Positions 1 to 6,851 of a stretch of DNA of 64,000 nt are shown one piece after another (positions within the stretch are counted from its first letter, which is position 1; each line of letters starts with the position of its first letter). Both the position numbers and the translations under genes were made by a program. Below the pieces are notes generated by a model. It searched no databases, was not told the origin of the DNA, and saw only the letters and a list, made by a program, of their open reading frames with translations. The DNA is from Bacillus paralicheniformis. Lineage in GTDB: Bacteria; Bacillota; Bacilli; Bacillales; Bacillaceae. The DNA lies in contig NZ_LBMN02000001.1 of the NCBI RefSeq assembly GCF_001042485.2, positions 186,001-250,000 on the forward strand, in the 5' to 3' direction.

Positions 1-82
1 TGTAGATGAAGTACGTTTTCATCCACATAAAAAATATGGATAGGCATAAAAACCACTGCTTTTTAAAAAATTGTTCTTTCAT
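1..82 (-). CDS. yvgJ: Lipoteichoic acid primase/synthase family protein, N-terminal fragment
   Basis: Only the first 27 codons lie in the window; the gene runs off the left edge. An ATG at 82-80 is preceded by a good ribosome site (GAGGAG, minus strand, about 94-99). The peptide has a charged start, a hydrophobic stretch and a W-x-KTY-x-x-Y motif like the first membrane helix of LtaS-family enzymes, which polymerise or prime glycerol-phosphate on lipoteichoic acid at the outer membrane face. The position next to yvsG matches yvgJ in B. subtilis as I recall it. The catalytic domain is outside the window, so the family call rests on the first helix and synteny. Confidence 0.6.
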   Translation of the reverse strand, partial: MKEQFFKKQWFLCLSIFFMWMKTYFIY

Positions 83-181
83 ATAAATAGCTCCTCACAT
101 ATAATCCCCGCAGGTAAAGAACACCAAGATAAAACGACTGAACAAAGCATAATACAGCAATCGGTCAAACCGTCCCTTTCG

Positions 182-652
182 TCAGGCGATCAAGTTCGCA
201 ATAAAATAGCACGAAACAACGGTGAGCACAGCCAGAACGCCTTGTTCCGCCTTCCCGCCGGTTTTAATATAAAGGGGCAGCCGAACCTTAATGGCGGACG
301 GAAAGAAAAGTTTGATGCCATTTACAGTCCCGGCATCAAGGAGCAGATGGCTCGCCATTCCGGCCATCAATCCGACAAAAATGCTCTGATCTGTAAAATA
401 TAAATGTGCCGCAAATGCCGTGATGAGCAAAAAGAGCAGGCTGTGTGTAAACGTCCTGTGCCCGAAGACAGAACTGACCACTGCTGATAAAATCGGTAGC
501 CTTCTGCCGATCTTGCTCTTTGTATGGCAAATATCCGGAATCAATGCTCCGATAACGCCCGAAGCTGTCATGAACACTGGATCATATCCGTAAAAATAAG
601 CAGCAGCCGTGCAAGAAGCGACCCCTCCCATGATGTGTGTTTTTCCTGTCAT
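182..652 (-). CDS. yvsG: YvsG: DUF457 / YdjM-type membrane metal-dependent hydrolase
   Basis: This is a 156-residue membrane protein with about four hydrophobic helices. It opens with M-TGKTHIMGG and carries HRTFTHSLL (about residues 65-73) and SHLLLDAGT (about 101-109). These spaced His/Asp motifs define the YdjM/DUF457 family, annotated as metal-dependent hydrolases; the true substrate is not established. The length fits the family. The start at 652 has GGAGAAGCG upstream. It is transcribed toward yvgJ, as in B. subtilis. The function is inferred from family only. Confidence 0.82.
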   Translation of the reverse strand: MTGKTHIMGGVASCTAAAYFYGYDPVFMTASGVIGALIPDICHTKSKIGRRLPILSAVVSSVFGHRTFTHSLLFLLITAFAAHLYFTDQSIFVGLMAGMASHLLLDAGTVNGIKLFFPSAIKVRLPLYIKTGGKAEQGVLAVLTVVSCYFIANLIA

Positions 653-891
653 ATCGCTTCTCCTTTAAGACCTATAACAATTTCCTAATGAAAACTATAT
701 CAAGAGTTCTGGCGGCCTTCAAGACAGATGGTGGCAACTTGTCAGGCAAAAAACGCATTTTCCTGAGGCAATCAGCATGTTTACATCTAGAATATGGTGT
801 TTTCAGTTAAAAAACACATTCAAGGTTCTGCATAATTTTAAAGTGATAAGCCAAATTAAAATTGTACCACATTTTTAAAGAGGTGATTCAT

Positions 892-1032
892 TTGGGTATT
901 TTCTTCAATAAAGATAGAGGAAATAAGGAAAAGGACCAAAACGCCGTTCGGGGGGCGCTTGAAGATGCAGGACAAGCGCTGAAAGGAGACCCTTTGCAAG
1001 AGGCGGTCAACAAAAAGAAAAACAACCGATAA
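892..1032 (+). CDS. sspJ: Small acid-soluble spore protein SspJ
   Basis: A 46-residue protein starts at TTG 892, seven bases after AGAGGTGA. The reading begins MGIFFNKDRGNKEKDQN and ends QEAVNKKKNNR, matching the B. subtilis SspJ family (46 residues, same GALEDAG core and DPLQEAV tail). SspJ is a minor SASP made in the forespore, normally under sigma-G. The non-ATG start and short length make it easy to miss by ORF scanning. I see no confident sigma-G promoter in the 240 bases upstream, only an A/T-rich stretch. Confidence 0.9.
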   Translation: MGIFFNKDRGNKEKDQNAVRGALEDAGQALKGDPLQEAVNKKKNNR

Positions 1033-1040
1033 ATGACAGA

Positions 1041-1094
1041 TGGAAGCGCCGTCTTCCATTCTGCAGAAGGCTGCCGAAACAGGCGGCCTTTTGG
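1041..1094 (+). terminator. Tandem hairpins after sspJ
   Basis: TGGAAG/CTTCCA forms a perfect stem (1041-1058). It is followed by AAGGCTGCC/GGCGGCCTT (1067-1090) and TTTT. Together they are a plausible terminator for sspJ. The short T-run keeps confidence moderate. Confidence 0.5.
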
Positions 1095-1124
1095 CGCGGC
1101 TGTCCGTTTTTCCATCACTTCCCT

Positions 1125-1153
1125 TTGACAGATTAAAATTTCTCTGGTAACCT
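1125..1153 (+). promoter_or_regulatory. Candidate sigma-A promoter for the lysine riboswitch/yvsH transcript
   Basis: TTGACA at 1125-1130 is a perfect -35. A weak TAACCT lies at 1148-1153 after a 17-base spacer. The riboswitch begins about 25 bases downstream. Confidence 0.45.
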
Positions 1154-1177
1154 CTTTTCAGAATATGTGATAAATCC

Positions 1178-1416
1178 TCACTCTTAACTCTTAGTGAGGT
1201 AGAGGTTGCGCGGATGATGAGTCGCATGTGTGAGGCTGATGGGGCCGATGATCATATGCAAAAGGCATCAGCGCCGAAGCATAAGGAAGCCATTCATTCT
1301 TTATGCTGGGTCTGCATTGAATAAGTGCAGGACTGCCGCGGGTTTTCCCGCGGAGGGCTATCCGGAGATCAAGAGTGTATGTTTAACCAAAGCATGGACT
1401 TTTGTTCATGCTTTTT
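1178..1416 (+). ncRNA. Lysine riboswitch (L box) with terminator
   Basis: Hallmark L-box segments are present: AGGTAGAGG (1196-1204) at the 5' side and GGAGGGCTATC (1352-1362) at the 3' side. They enclose several paired arms. P1 is closed by CACTCTT (1179-1185) and AAGAGTG (1371-1377). An intrinsic terminator follows, AGCATG/CATGCT around 1391-1412 with seven T. When lysine is bound, transcription of the downstream transporter should stop. This matches the LYS element family found upstream of lysC and lysine transporters in Bacillus. Confidence 0.88.
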
Positions 1417-1482
1417 TTATTTTGAATGATCTCACGGTCTGGTCCGGCATATTTTTTATAAAATGCTCGGAGGTTATATCTT

Positions 1483-2886
1483 ATGGAACAGACAAAAAAA
1501 TGGGGCTTCTGGCTTCTTACCGCTTTTGTTGTCGGCAATATGGTCGGCTCAGGGATTTTTATGCTCCCCAGCACACTCGCCCAGACGGCAAGCCCGTTCG
1601 GCGTAACGGCGGCATGGCTGGTGACGGGTGCGGGGGTGCTGATGATCGCCCTTGTATTCGGTCATTTATCCATTCGCCGCCCGGATCTTAAAGCAGGTCC
1701 GCAAAGCTATGCAAGAGCTTTATTCTCAGCCCCTAAAAAAGGGAATGCGGCAGGTTTTACAATGGTATGGGGGTATTGGGTGGCAAGCTGGATCAGCAAC
1801 GTCGCCATCATTACAAGCCTTGCAGGCTATTTGACGACTTTCCTGCCGATCTTAACTGACGGACGCGAGCTGATTGAACTCGGCGGCCACCCCGTTACAC
1901 TCGGCCAGCTCTTGACATTTATCGTATGTACAATTTTGTTATGGGGGACGCATTTCATCTTAGTCTCCAGCATAAATGGAGCGGGCAAACTGAACTTTTT
2001 AGCGACTTTTTCCAAAGTGCTTGGGTTTGTCCTGTTTATTGTTGCAGGTTTGTTCGTTTTTCAGACGGCTTTATTCGAATCATTTTATTTTCCTATCGAA
2101 TCAGAAGGCAAAAGTATTGGGCTGGGCGGACAGGTTCACAATGCGGCGATTTCAACGCTGTGGGCGTTTGTCGGCATCGAGTCTGCGGTGATCTTATCAG
2201 GGCGCGCATCATCCCAGCGCGATGTCAAACGCGCGACGATTACCGGACTGTTAATTGCGCTCGGCATTTATATGGTCATCACTTTAATAACGATGGGCGT
2301 CATCCCGCACGATCAGCTCCAGGCATCGGATAAACCGTTCGTTGATGTGCTGCACGTGATCATCGGCAGCTTTGGCAGCGTGATTATGGCGGTCTTGGCA
2401 ATCGTTTCTTTGTTCGGATCGATGCTCGGCTGGATTTTAATCGGCGCAGAGGTTCCGTATCAGGCGGCAAAGGCCGGTGATTTTCCTGCTTTCTTTGCGA
2501 AAACGAACAAAAAGGGAAGCCCGGTCAATTCATTGATCGTCACAAACGTGATGTCGCAGATCTTTATTTTCTCAACGGTTTCGGGAACGATCAGCGAGGC
2601 CTTTACGTTTTTAACAACGTCGGCGACGCTCGCTTACCTTGTGCCTTATCTTGTGGCGGCTGTTTTCAGCTTGAAGCTCATCCTCAAAGGGGAGACATAC
2701 GGCGAACTGAAAGGTTCAAGAACAGGGGACGGCATCATCGCTTTGGCTGCTCTGGCGTATTCTTTATGGGTCATCGTTTCAGGTACCTCTGACTTGACCA
2801 CCTTTATCTTGGGAATCGGGCTGTTTTTCGTCGGTCTTGCGATATACCCGTTCGTCTACAAAAAGTTCAAAAATAATCAAGTGTGA
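1483..2886 (+). CDS. yvsH: YvsH: APC-family basic amino acid permease/antiporter (lysine uptake likely)
   Basis: This is a 467-residue integral membrane protein with about 12 helices and the APC superfamily N-terminal motif GNMVGSGIFMLPS (about residues 18-30). It resembles the ArcD/LysP-like basic amino acid/polyamine antiporter group (arginine/ornithine antiporter). ATG 1483 has CGGAGGT nine bases upstream. The lysine riboswitch in its leader makes lysine the most likely substrate, with expression rising when cellular lysine is low. It is a single-gene unit ended by a strong terminator. Confidence 0.9.
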   Translation: MEQTKKWGFWLLTAFVVGNMVGSGIFMLPSTLAQTASPFGVTAAWLVTGAGVLMIALVFGHLSIRRPDLKAGPQSYARALFSAPKKGNAAGFTMVWGYWVASWISNVAIITSLAGYLTTFLPILTDGRELIELGGHPVTLGQLLTFIVCTILLWGTHFILVSSINGAGKLNFLATFSKVLGFVLFIVAGLFVFQTALFESFYFPIESEGKSIGLGGQVHNAAISTLWAFVGIESAVILSGRASSQRDVKRATITGLLIALGIYMVITLITMGVIPHDQLQASDKPFVDVLHVIIGSFGSVIMAVLAIVSLFGSMLGWILIGAEVPYQAAKAGDFPAFFAKTNKKGSPVNSLIVTNVMSQIFIFSTVSGTISEAFTFLTTSATLAYLVPYLVAAVFSLKLILKGETYGELKGSRTGDGIIALAALAYSLWVIVSGTSDLTTFILGIGLFFVGLAIYPFVYKKFKNNQV

Positions 2887-2897
2887 TAAAGTTCTTT

Positions 2898-2936
2898 GCC
2901 AGTCGGGTCTTTTAGCAGAAGATCGGCTGGCTTTTT
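2898..2936 (+). terminator. Rho-independent terminator of yvsH
   Basis: GCCAGTCG (2898-2905) pairs with CGGCTGGC (2924-2931, one G-U) and is followed by five T. Confidence 0.8.
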
Positions 2937-2993
2937 GATTCCCGCCGAAATTTTTGATTAAAATTTCCGCTTAGGCCTGTTATACTATAAAAT

Positions 2994-3012
2994 GAAAATG
3001 ATAATCGTTATC
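2994..3012 (+). promoter_or_regulatory. Fur box upstream of fhuB
   Basis: The 19-base site matches the classical Fur consensus at 17 of 19 positions; its core TGATAATCGTTATC (2999-3012) is nearly a perfect dyad. It overlaps the promoter region (TATACT at 2981-2986) and lies 30 bases before the first permease gene, so iron repression of the operon is expected. Confidence 0.85.
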
Positions 3013-3042
3013 GGTTAAAAAGATCGAAAGGAATGGCATCGA

Positions 3043-4107
3043 GTGAGTTCTTACAAAAACATACATCGTATCAACAGCACGGATGGCCGTGATGAGGAAC
3101 AGAGACCGATCAGCCGTCCGCTCGGAGCTGTTTTTGTCCTGGCCGGCGGAATCATGCTGCTGCTGTTTGGCGCCGCATTATCGATTGCGCTCGGTGCGGC
3201 TGATATAAAGCTTGGAACTGTTTGGGACGCCATTTTTCATTTTGATGCGAAAAATACGGCCCATCAAATTATTCAGGAACTCAGACTGCCAAGGACGGTA
3301 AGTGCGGCTCTTGTGGGCGCCTGCTTGGCGGTTTCCGGAGCCGTGATGCAGGGGATGACGAGAAACCCACTCGCATCGCCGGAAATTATGAGCGTCACGC
3401 ACGGGTCAGCTTTCGCAATTGCTGTCGCGTTTGCTTTTTTTCCGGGAACCTCATCGGTCGGGCTGATGATCTGGTCGTTTGCCGGAGCGGGTCTTGGAGC
3501 GGGGCTCGTTTTTGCGATCGGAATGTTTTCAAAAGGCGGTCTTACGCCTGTAAAGCTGGCTTTGGCCGGTACGGCTGTCGGCACGTTTCTGAGCGCTCTT
3601 TCTACGAGCATCGCGATCCATTTTGATGTGGCGCGCGACGTCAGTTTTTGGTATGCCGGAGGTGTCGCTGGCACGAAATGGATCAGCATTCAGTTGTTGG
3701 TTCCGGCGGCAGCGCTCGGTTTGGCCGTCGTTTTTGTCATCGCCCGTTCCATTACGGTTCTAAGCTTGGGAGAGGAGCTGGCGAAAGGGCTCGGTCAATA
3801 TACGAAGACGGTTAAAGCGATCGGAATCGTGTCGGTTGTTCTGCTGACGGGTGCCGCTGTGTCCGTTGCCGGGGCAATCGGTTTTATCGGATTGATCATT
3901 CCGCATATTACCCGCTTTCTGGTCGGGGTTGATTACCGCTGGATCATTCCATGCTCAGCGGTGCTTGGCGCCGTCCTGCTGATCTATGCGGATATTGCGG
4001 CGAGGCTGGTCAACCCGCCGTTCGAAACACCTGTCGGAGCAGTCACGGCGCTTGTCGGCGTACCATTCTTTCTCTATCTGGCCCGCAGGGAAAGGAGTGG
4101 ACTGTAA
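3043..4107 (+). CDS. fhuB: Ferric siderophore (hydroxamate/ferrichrome-type) ABC transporter permease 1
   Basis: A 354-residue FecCD/BtuC-family permease with about nine to ten helices. The coupling and core motifs are clear: RLPRTVSAALVGACLAVSGA at about 81-100, QGMTRNPLASP at 103-113, the cytoplasmic LSLGEELAKGLG loop (about 240), and GFIGLIIPHITR near the C-terminus. GTG 3043 is placed by AAAGG at 3027-3031. It pairs with the next permease to import Fe(III)-siderophore. The symbol rests on synteny with the fhu locus next to yvsH in B. subtilis; the B. subtilis FhuB is somewhat longer, so the substrate is not certain. Confidence 0.72.
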   Translation: MSSYKNIHRINSTDGRDEEQRPISRPLGAVFVLAGGIMLLLFGAALSIALGAADIKLGTVWDAIFHFDAKNTAHQIIQELRLPRTVSAALVGACLAVSGAVMQGMTRNPLASPEIMSVTHGSAFAIAVAFAFFPGTSSVGLMIWSFAGAGLGAGLVFAIGMFSKGGLTPVKLALAGTAVGTFLSALSTSIAIHFDVARDVSFWYAGGVAGTKWISIQLLVPAAALGLAVVFVIARSITVLSLGEELAKGLGQYTKTVKAIGIVSVVLLTGAAVSVAGAIGFIGLIIPHITRFLVGVDYRWIIPCSAVLGAVLLIYADIAARLVNPPFETPVGAVTALVGVPFFLYLARRERSGL

Positions 4108-5120
4108 TGCTCAAGAAAAACAACAGACGGGCGGCTGCGGTGATGCTCGTCATGGCCGTGCTGACGGTCGCCGTGTTTTTACTAAGCATGAACATGGGAG
4201 AAATCCGCATCGCCCCGCTTGATACATTGAAAACACTGTTCGGCTTCGGAACGCCGCAGGATGAACTTGTATTATTTGAATTCCGTTTGCCGCGCATGGT
4301 CCTCGCCATGCTGATCGGTGCGGGAGTTGCTGTCTCCGGAGCCGTCTGGCAGGGGATATCGCGGAATGACCTGGCCGATCCGGGGATATTGGGCATCAAT
4401 ACGGGAGCAGGTTTTGCCGTTGTGCTGTTCATCTTCTATTTTCAGGGAGATGTTGGCAATCTGCAAAAAGGATTCGTTTTTTCCCTGCCGATTTTCGCAT
4501 TTTTGGGAGCCTGCTTTGCAGTCGTTTCCATCTATTTGCTGGCGTGGAAAAAAGGCTTGAGTCCCATACGCCTCGTTCTGGTCGGCATCGGAGTGAATGC
4601 GGCTTTCTCGGCGGCCATCTTAATGCTGCAGCTGAAAATGGACCCGAATGACTTTATGCAGGCGGCTGTTTGGCTGTCAGGAAATATATGGAGTTCGAAC
4701 TGGAGTTTTGTCTCGGCCGTGCTGCCCTGGATTGTCGTGCTGCTTCCTTTTATCCTTTACAAAGCGCGCTATTTAAACGTGCTGAGTCTCGGCGATCAGC
4801 TCGCAACAGGGCTTGGAACGGCAGTTGAAAAGGAGCGGCGCACACTGCTTCTGTCGGCAGCGGCGCTGAGCGGCGCGTGTGTAGCGGCTGGAGGGAATAT
4901 TACGTTTCTCGGTCTTGTGGCTCCGCATATTGCCAGAAGGCTTGTCGGGCCGAAGCATCAGCTTTTAATCCCGGCTTCCGCGTTGACCGGAGCATTGCTC
5001 TTTTTGCTGGCGGACTTAATCGGAAGAATGATACTGGCGCCTTCGGAAATTCCCGTAGGGTTAGTCATTGCCGCTTTAGGCGCGCCGTACTTTATCTATT
5101 TGCTCATGAAAACAAATTAA
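4107..5120 (+). CDS. fhuG: Ferric siderophore ABC transporter permease 2
   Basis: This 337-residue second FecCD-type permease starts at ATG 4107, sharing one base with the fhuB stop (TAATG), with AAAGGAG at 4091-4097. It has the family pattern FRLPRMVLAMLIGAGVAVSG, QGISRNDLADPGILG, LSLGDQLATGLG and [15 protein letters not shown]. Its length equals B. subtilis FhuG. In the membrane it forms the heterodimeric channel with the preceding gene product. A longer reading frame starting at 3951 would overlap fhuB and lacks a ribosome site. Confidence 0.72.
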   Translation: MLKKNNRRAAAVMLVMAVLTVAVFLLSMNMGEIRIAPLDTLKTLFGFGTPQDELVLFEFRLPRMVLAMLIGAGVAVSGAVWQGISRNDLADPGILGINTGAGFAVVLFIFYFQGDVGNLQKGFVFSLPIFAFLGACFAVVSIYLLAWKKGLSPIRLVLVGIGVNAAFSAAILMLQLKMDPNDFMQAAVWLSGNIWSSNWSFVSAVLPWIVVLLPFILYKARYLNVLSLGDQLATGLGTAVEKERRTLLLSAAALSGACVAAGGNITFLGLVAPHIARRLVGPKHQLLIPASALTGALLFLLADLIGRMILAPSEIPVGLVIAALGAPYFIYLLMKTN

Positions 5121-5138
5121 AGAAGGGAAGGGTGCAAG

Positions 5139-5951
5139 GTGTCTCTTTCAACAAACAACCTGGGGATCGGCTACGGAGAACAGATGATAGTCGAAAACTT
5201 AAACCTCCACATACCAAAAGGAAAAGTGACGACCATGATCGGTCCGAACGGGTGCGGCAAGTCAACCATATTAAAAACGATGGCACGCATACAGCGTTCG
5301 AGAACGGGCGCCGTTTATTTAAACGGCAAAGCGATCCACCAAATGTCGACGAAAGATATAGCCAAACAGATGGCGATTCTTCCGCAGACCCCTGAGGCGC
5401 CAGGCGGTCTGACCGTATATGAGCTCGTTTCTTACGGCCGTTTTCCTCATCAAAAGGGAATGGGCAGGCTCTCGGCCGATGACCGCCGCATGGTTGAATG
5501 GTCTCTCGAAGTGACAGGTATGCTGCCTTTTTATGACCGGCCGATCGAAGCCCTTTCCGGGGGACAGCGCCAGCGCGTCTGGATTGCGATGGCTCTTGCC
5601 CAGGAAACGGAGCTCTTGCTGCTCGACGAACCGACAACCTATTTGGATTTGGCGCACCAGCTTGAAATTCTGCAACTGCTGGAAAAGCTCAACAAAGAAG
5701 AAGGCCGAACGATTTTGATGGTCATTCACGACCTCAACCATGCCTCCCGCTTTGCCCATCACATGGTGGCGCTGAACTCCGGTGCGATTGTCAAAGAGGG
5801 CGCTCCTCATGAAGTCATGACATCAGAGGTATTGAAAAAGGTGTTTCAGATTGATGCTGAAATTATTTTAGACCCGCGAACAGGAAAACCGGTGTGCCTG
5901 ACTTATGATCTATTGAAAAAAGAAGAGGATCAGAGGCTGGCAACCGGCTGA
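5139..5951 (+). CDS. fhuC: Ferric siderophore ABC transporter ATP-binding protein
   Basis: This 270-residue ABC ATPase has Walker A GPNGCGKST (35-43), signature LSGGQ (139-143), Walker B LLLLDEP (about 159-165) and a switch His in VIHDLNHASR. GTG 5139 follows GGGAAGGGTG, 18 bases after fhuG. It belongs to the FecE/FhuC/YusV group and would energise the FhuB-FhuG pair. No substrate-binding lipoprotein is encoded nearby, so it must be supplied from elsewhere. Confidence 0.75.
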   Translation: MSLSTNNLGIGYGEQMIVENLNLHIPKGKVTTMIGPNGCGKSTILKTMARIQRSRTGAVYLNGKAIHQMSTKDIAKQMAILPQTPEAPGGLTVYELVSYGRFPHQKGMGRLSADDRRMVEWSLEVTGMLPFYDRPIEALSGGQRQRVWIAMALAQETELLLLDEPTTYLDLAHQLEILQLLEKLNKEEGRTILMVIHDLNHASRFAHHMVALNSGAIVKEGAPHEVMTSEVLKKVFQIDAEIILDPRTGKPVCLTYDLLKKEEDQRLATG

Positions 5952-5979
5952 CAGACATCAGACGATGTCTGTTTTTTTA
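5951..5979 (+). terminator. Terminator of the fhu operon
   Basis: ACAGACAT (5951-5958) and ATGTCTGT (5965-5972) form a perfect 8-bp stem followed by T-rich sequence. The stem begins at the fhuC stop. Confidence 0.88.
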
Positions 5980-5992
5980 TTCCATGATTTCG

Positions 5993-6034
5993 TAAAGTAA
6001 AAAATCATTTCTAAAAAAGTTTATTTTTACTTTA
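5993..6034 (+). promoter_or_regulatory. 11-bp inverted repeat before yvrH
   Basis: TAAAGTAAAAA (5993-6003) and its exact complement TTTTTACTTTA (6024-6034) are separated by 20 bases; half-sites are 31 bp apart. A good -10 (TATAAT, 6062-6067) lies downstream, with no good -35. This layout suits an activator site, possibly YvrH itself. Confidence 0.5.
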
Positions 6035-6122
6035 AAATCAGAAAACTGGTGCCGATAAAGATATAATAGATGGTAAGATGAGGATATCAAAACATGATAT
6101 AGACAGAAAGGAAAGAAGGATT

Positions 6123-6851
6123 TTGGAAAATGCGACAATTTTGATTGTGGATGACGAAGACGCCATTGTTCAAATGGTCAAGCGCGTCCTCACGAAGGAA
6201 GGATTTTCAGAAGTACTGACCGCGAGCAGCGCAGAAGAAGCGCTCGACATCGTGAAAAAGGATACCGTGCACTTAATACTTCTCGATGTCATGATGCCGG
6301 GACAGACAGGATTTGACGTATCCCCTGAAATCAGGCGGCACACCAACGCCCCGATCTTCTTTTTGACGGCGAAGACATCCGACCTCGATAAACTGTCAGG
6401 TTTTGCCTACGGAGCCGATGATTATATTACAAAACCTTTTAATCCTCTGGAATTAATCGCCAGGATTAAAGCGCATTTAAAAAGAACGTATATACATAAA
6501 GAAGTCGCGGCTGCTTCGGTATCTTCAGCCTACGAATATGAACGGTTTACATTTCATCCCGATTTTGCGGAGCTGATCGTGGACGGAGAAACGGTCAGCT
6601 GCTCCGCGCAGCTTCTCCAGCTTCTGCAATATTTTTGCGATCATCCGAACAGGGTGCTTTCCAAGGACCAAATTTATGAAAAAGTGTGGGGCGTTCCATC
6701 TTACGGAGACAGCAACACCGTTATGGTACATATCAGAAAACTGAGGGAGAAAATCGAAAAAGACCCGAGCAGCCCCGAATATATCGTCACGATTCGCGGT
6801 CTTGGCTATAAGTTCGTTCCCAATCCTGCAAGAAAAGAGAGCGAAGGATGA
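6123..6851 (+). CDS. yvrH: YvrH: OmpR-class response regulator
   Basis: The product is about 242 residues from TTG 6123 (MENATILIVDDE). The receiver domain has the acidic pair D10/D11, phospho-acceptor D55 (LLDVMM), T in FLTAK and K in TKPFNP. A winged-helix domain occupies roughly residues 140-235 (NTVMVHIRKLREKIE, TIRGLGYKF). The sequence closely resembles B. subtilis YvrH, which controls cell-surface genes and sigma-O-linked functions. It overlaps yvrG by four bases. A longer reading frame from ATG 6078 is less likely because the family starts at MENA. Confidence 0.88.
   Translation: MENATILIVDDEDAIVQMVKRVLTKEGFSEVLTASSAEEALDIVKKDTVHLILLDVMMPGQTGFDVSPEIRRHTNAPIFFLTAKTSDLDKLSGFAYGADDYITKPFNPLELIARIKAHLKRTYIHKEVAAASVSSAYEYERFTFHPDFAELIVDGETVSCSAQLLQLLQYFCDHPNRVLSKDQIYEKVWGVPSYGDSNTVMVHIRKLREKIEKDPSSPEYIVTIRGLGYKFVPNPARKESEG

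Noticed and set aside
797..817. GTGTTTT/AAAACAC hairpin before sspJ as a terminator or operator
   Set aside because: It is an A/T-rich stem in a long A/T-rich spacer with no T-run or matching copy; a chance palindrome is likely.
1230..1691. A 153-codon plus-strand frame across the lysine riboswitch into yvsH
   Set aside because: The bases are explained by conserved riboswitch structure and by yvsH in another frame.
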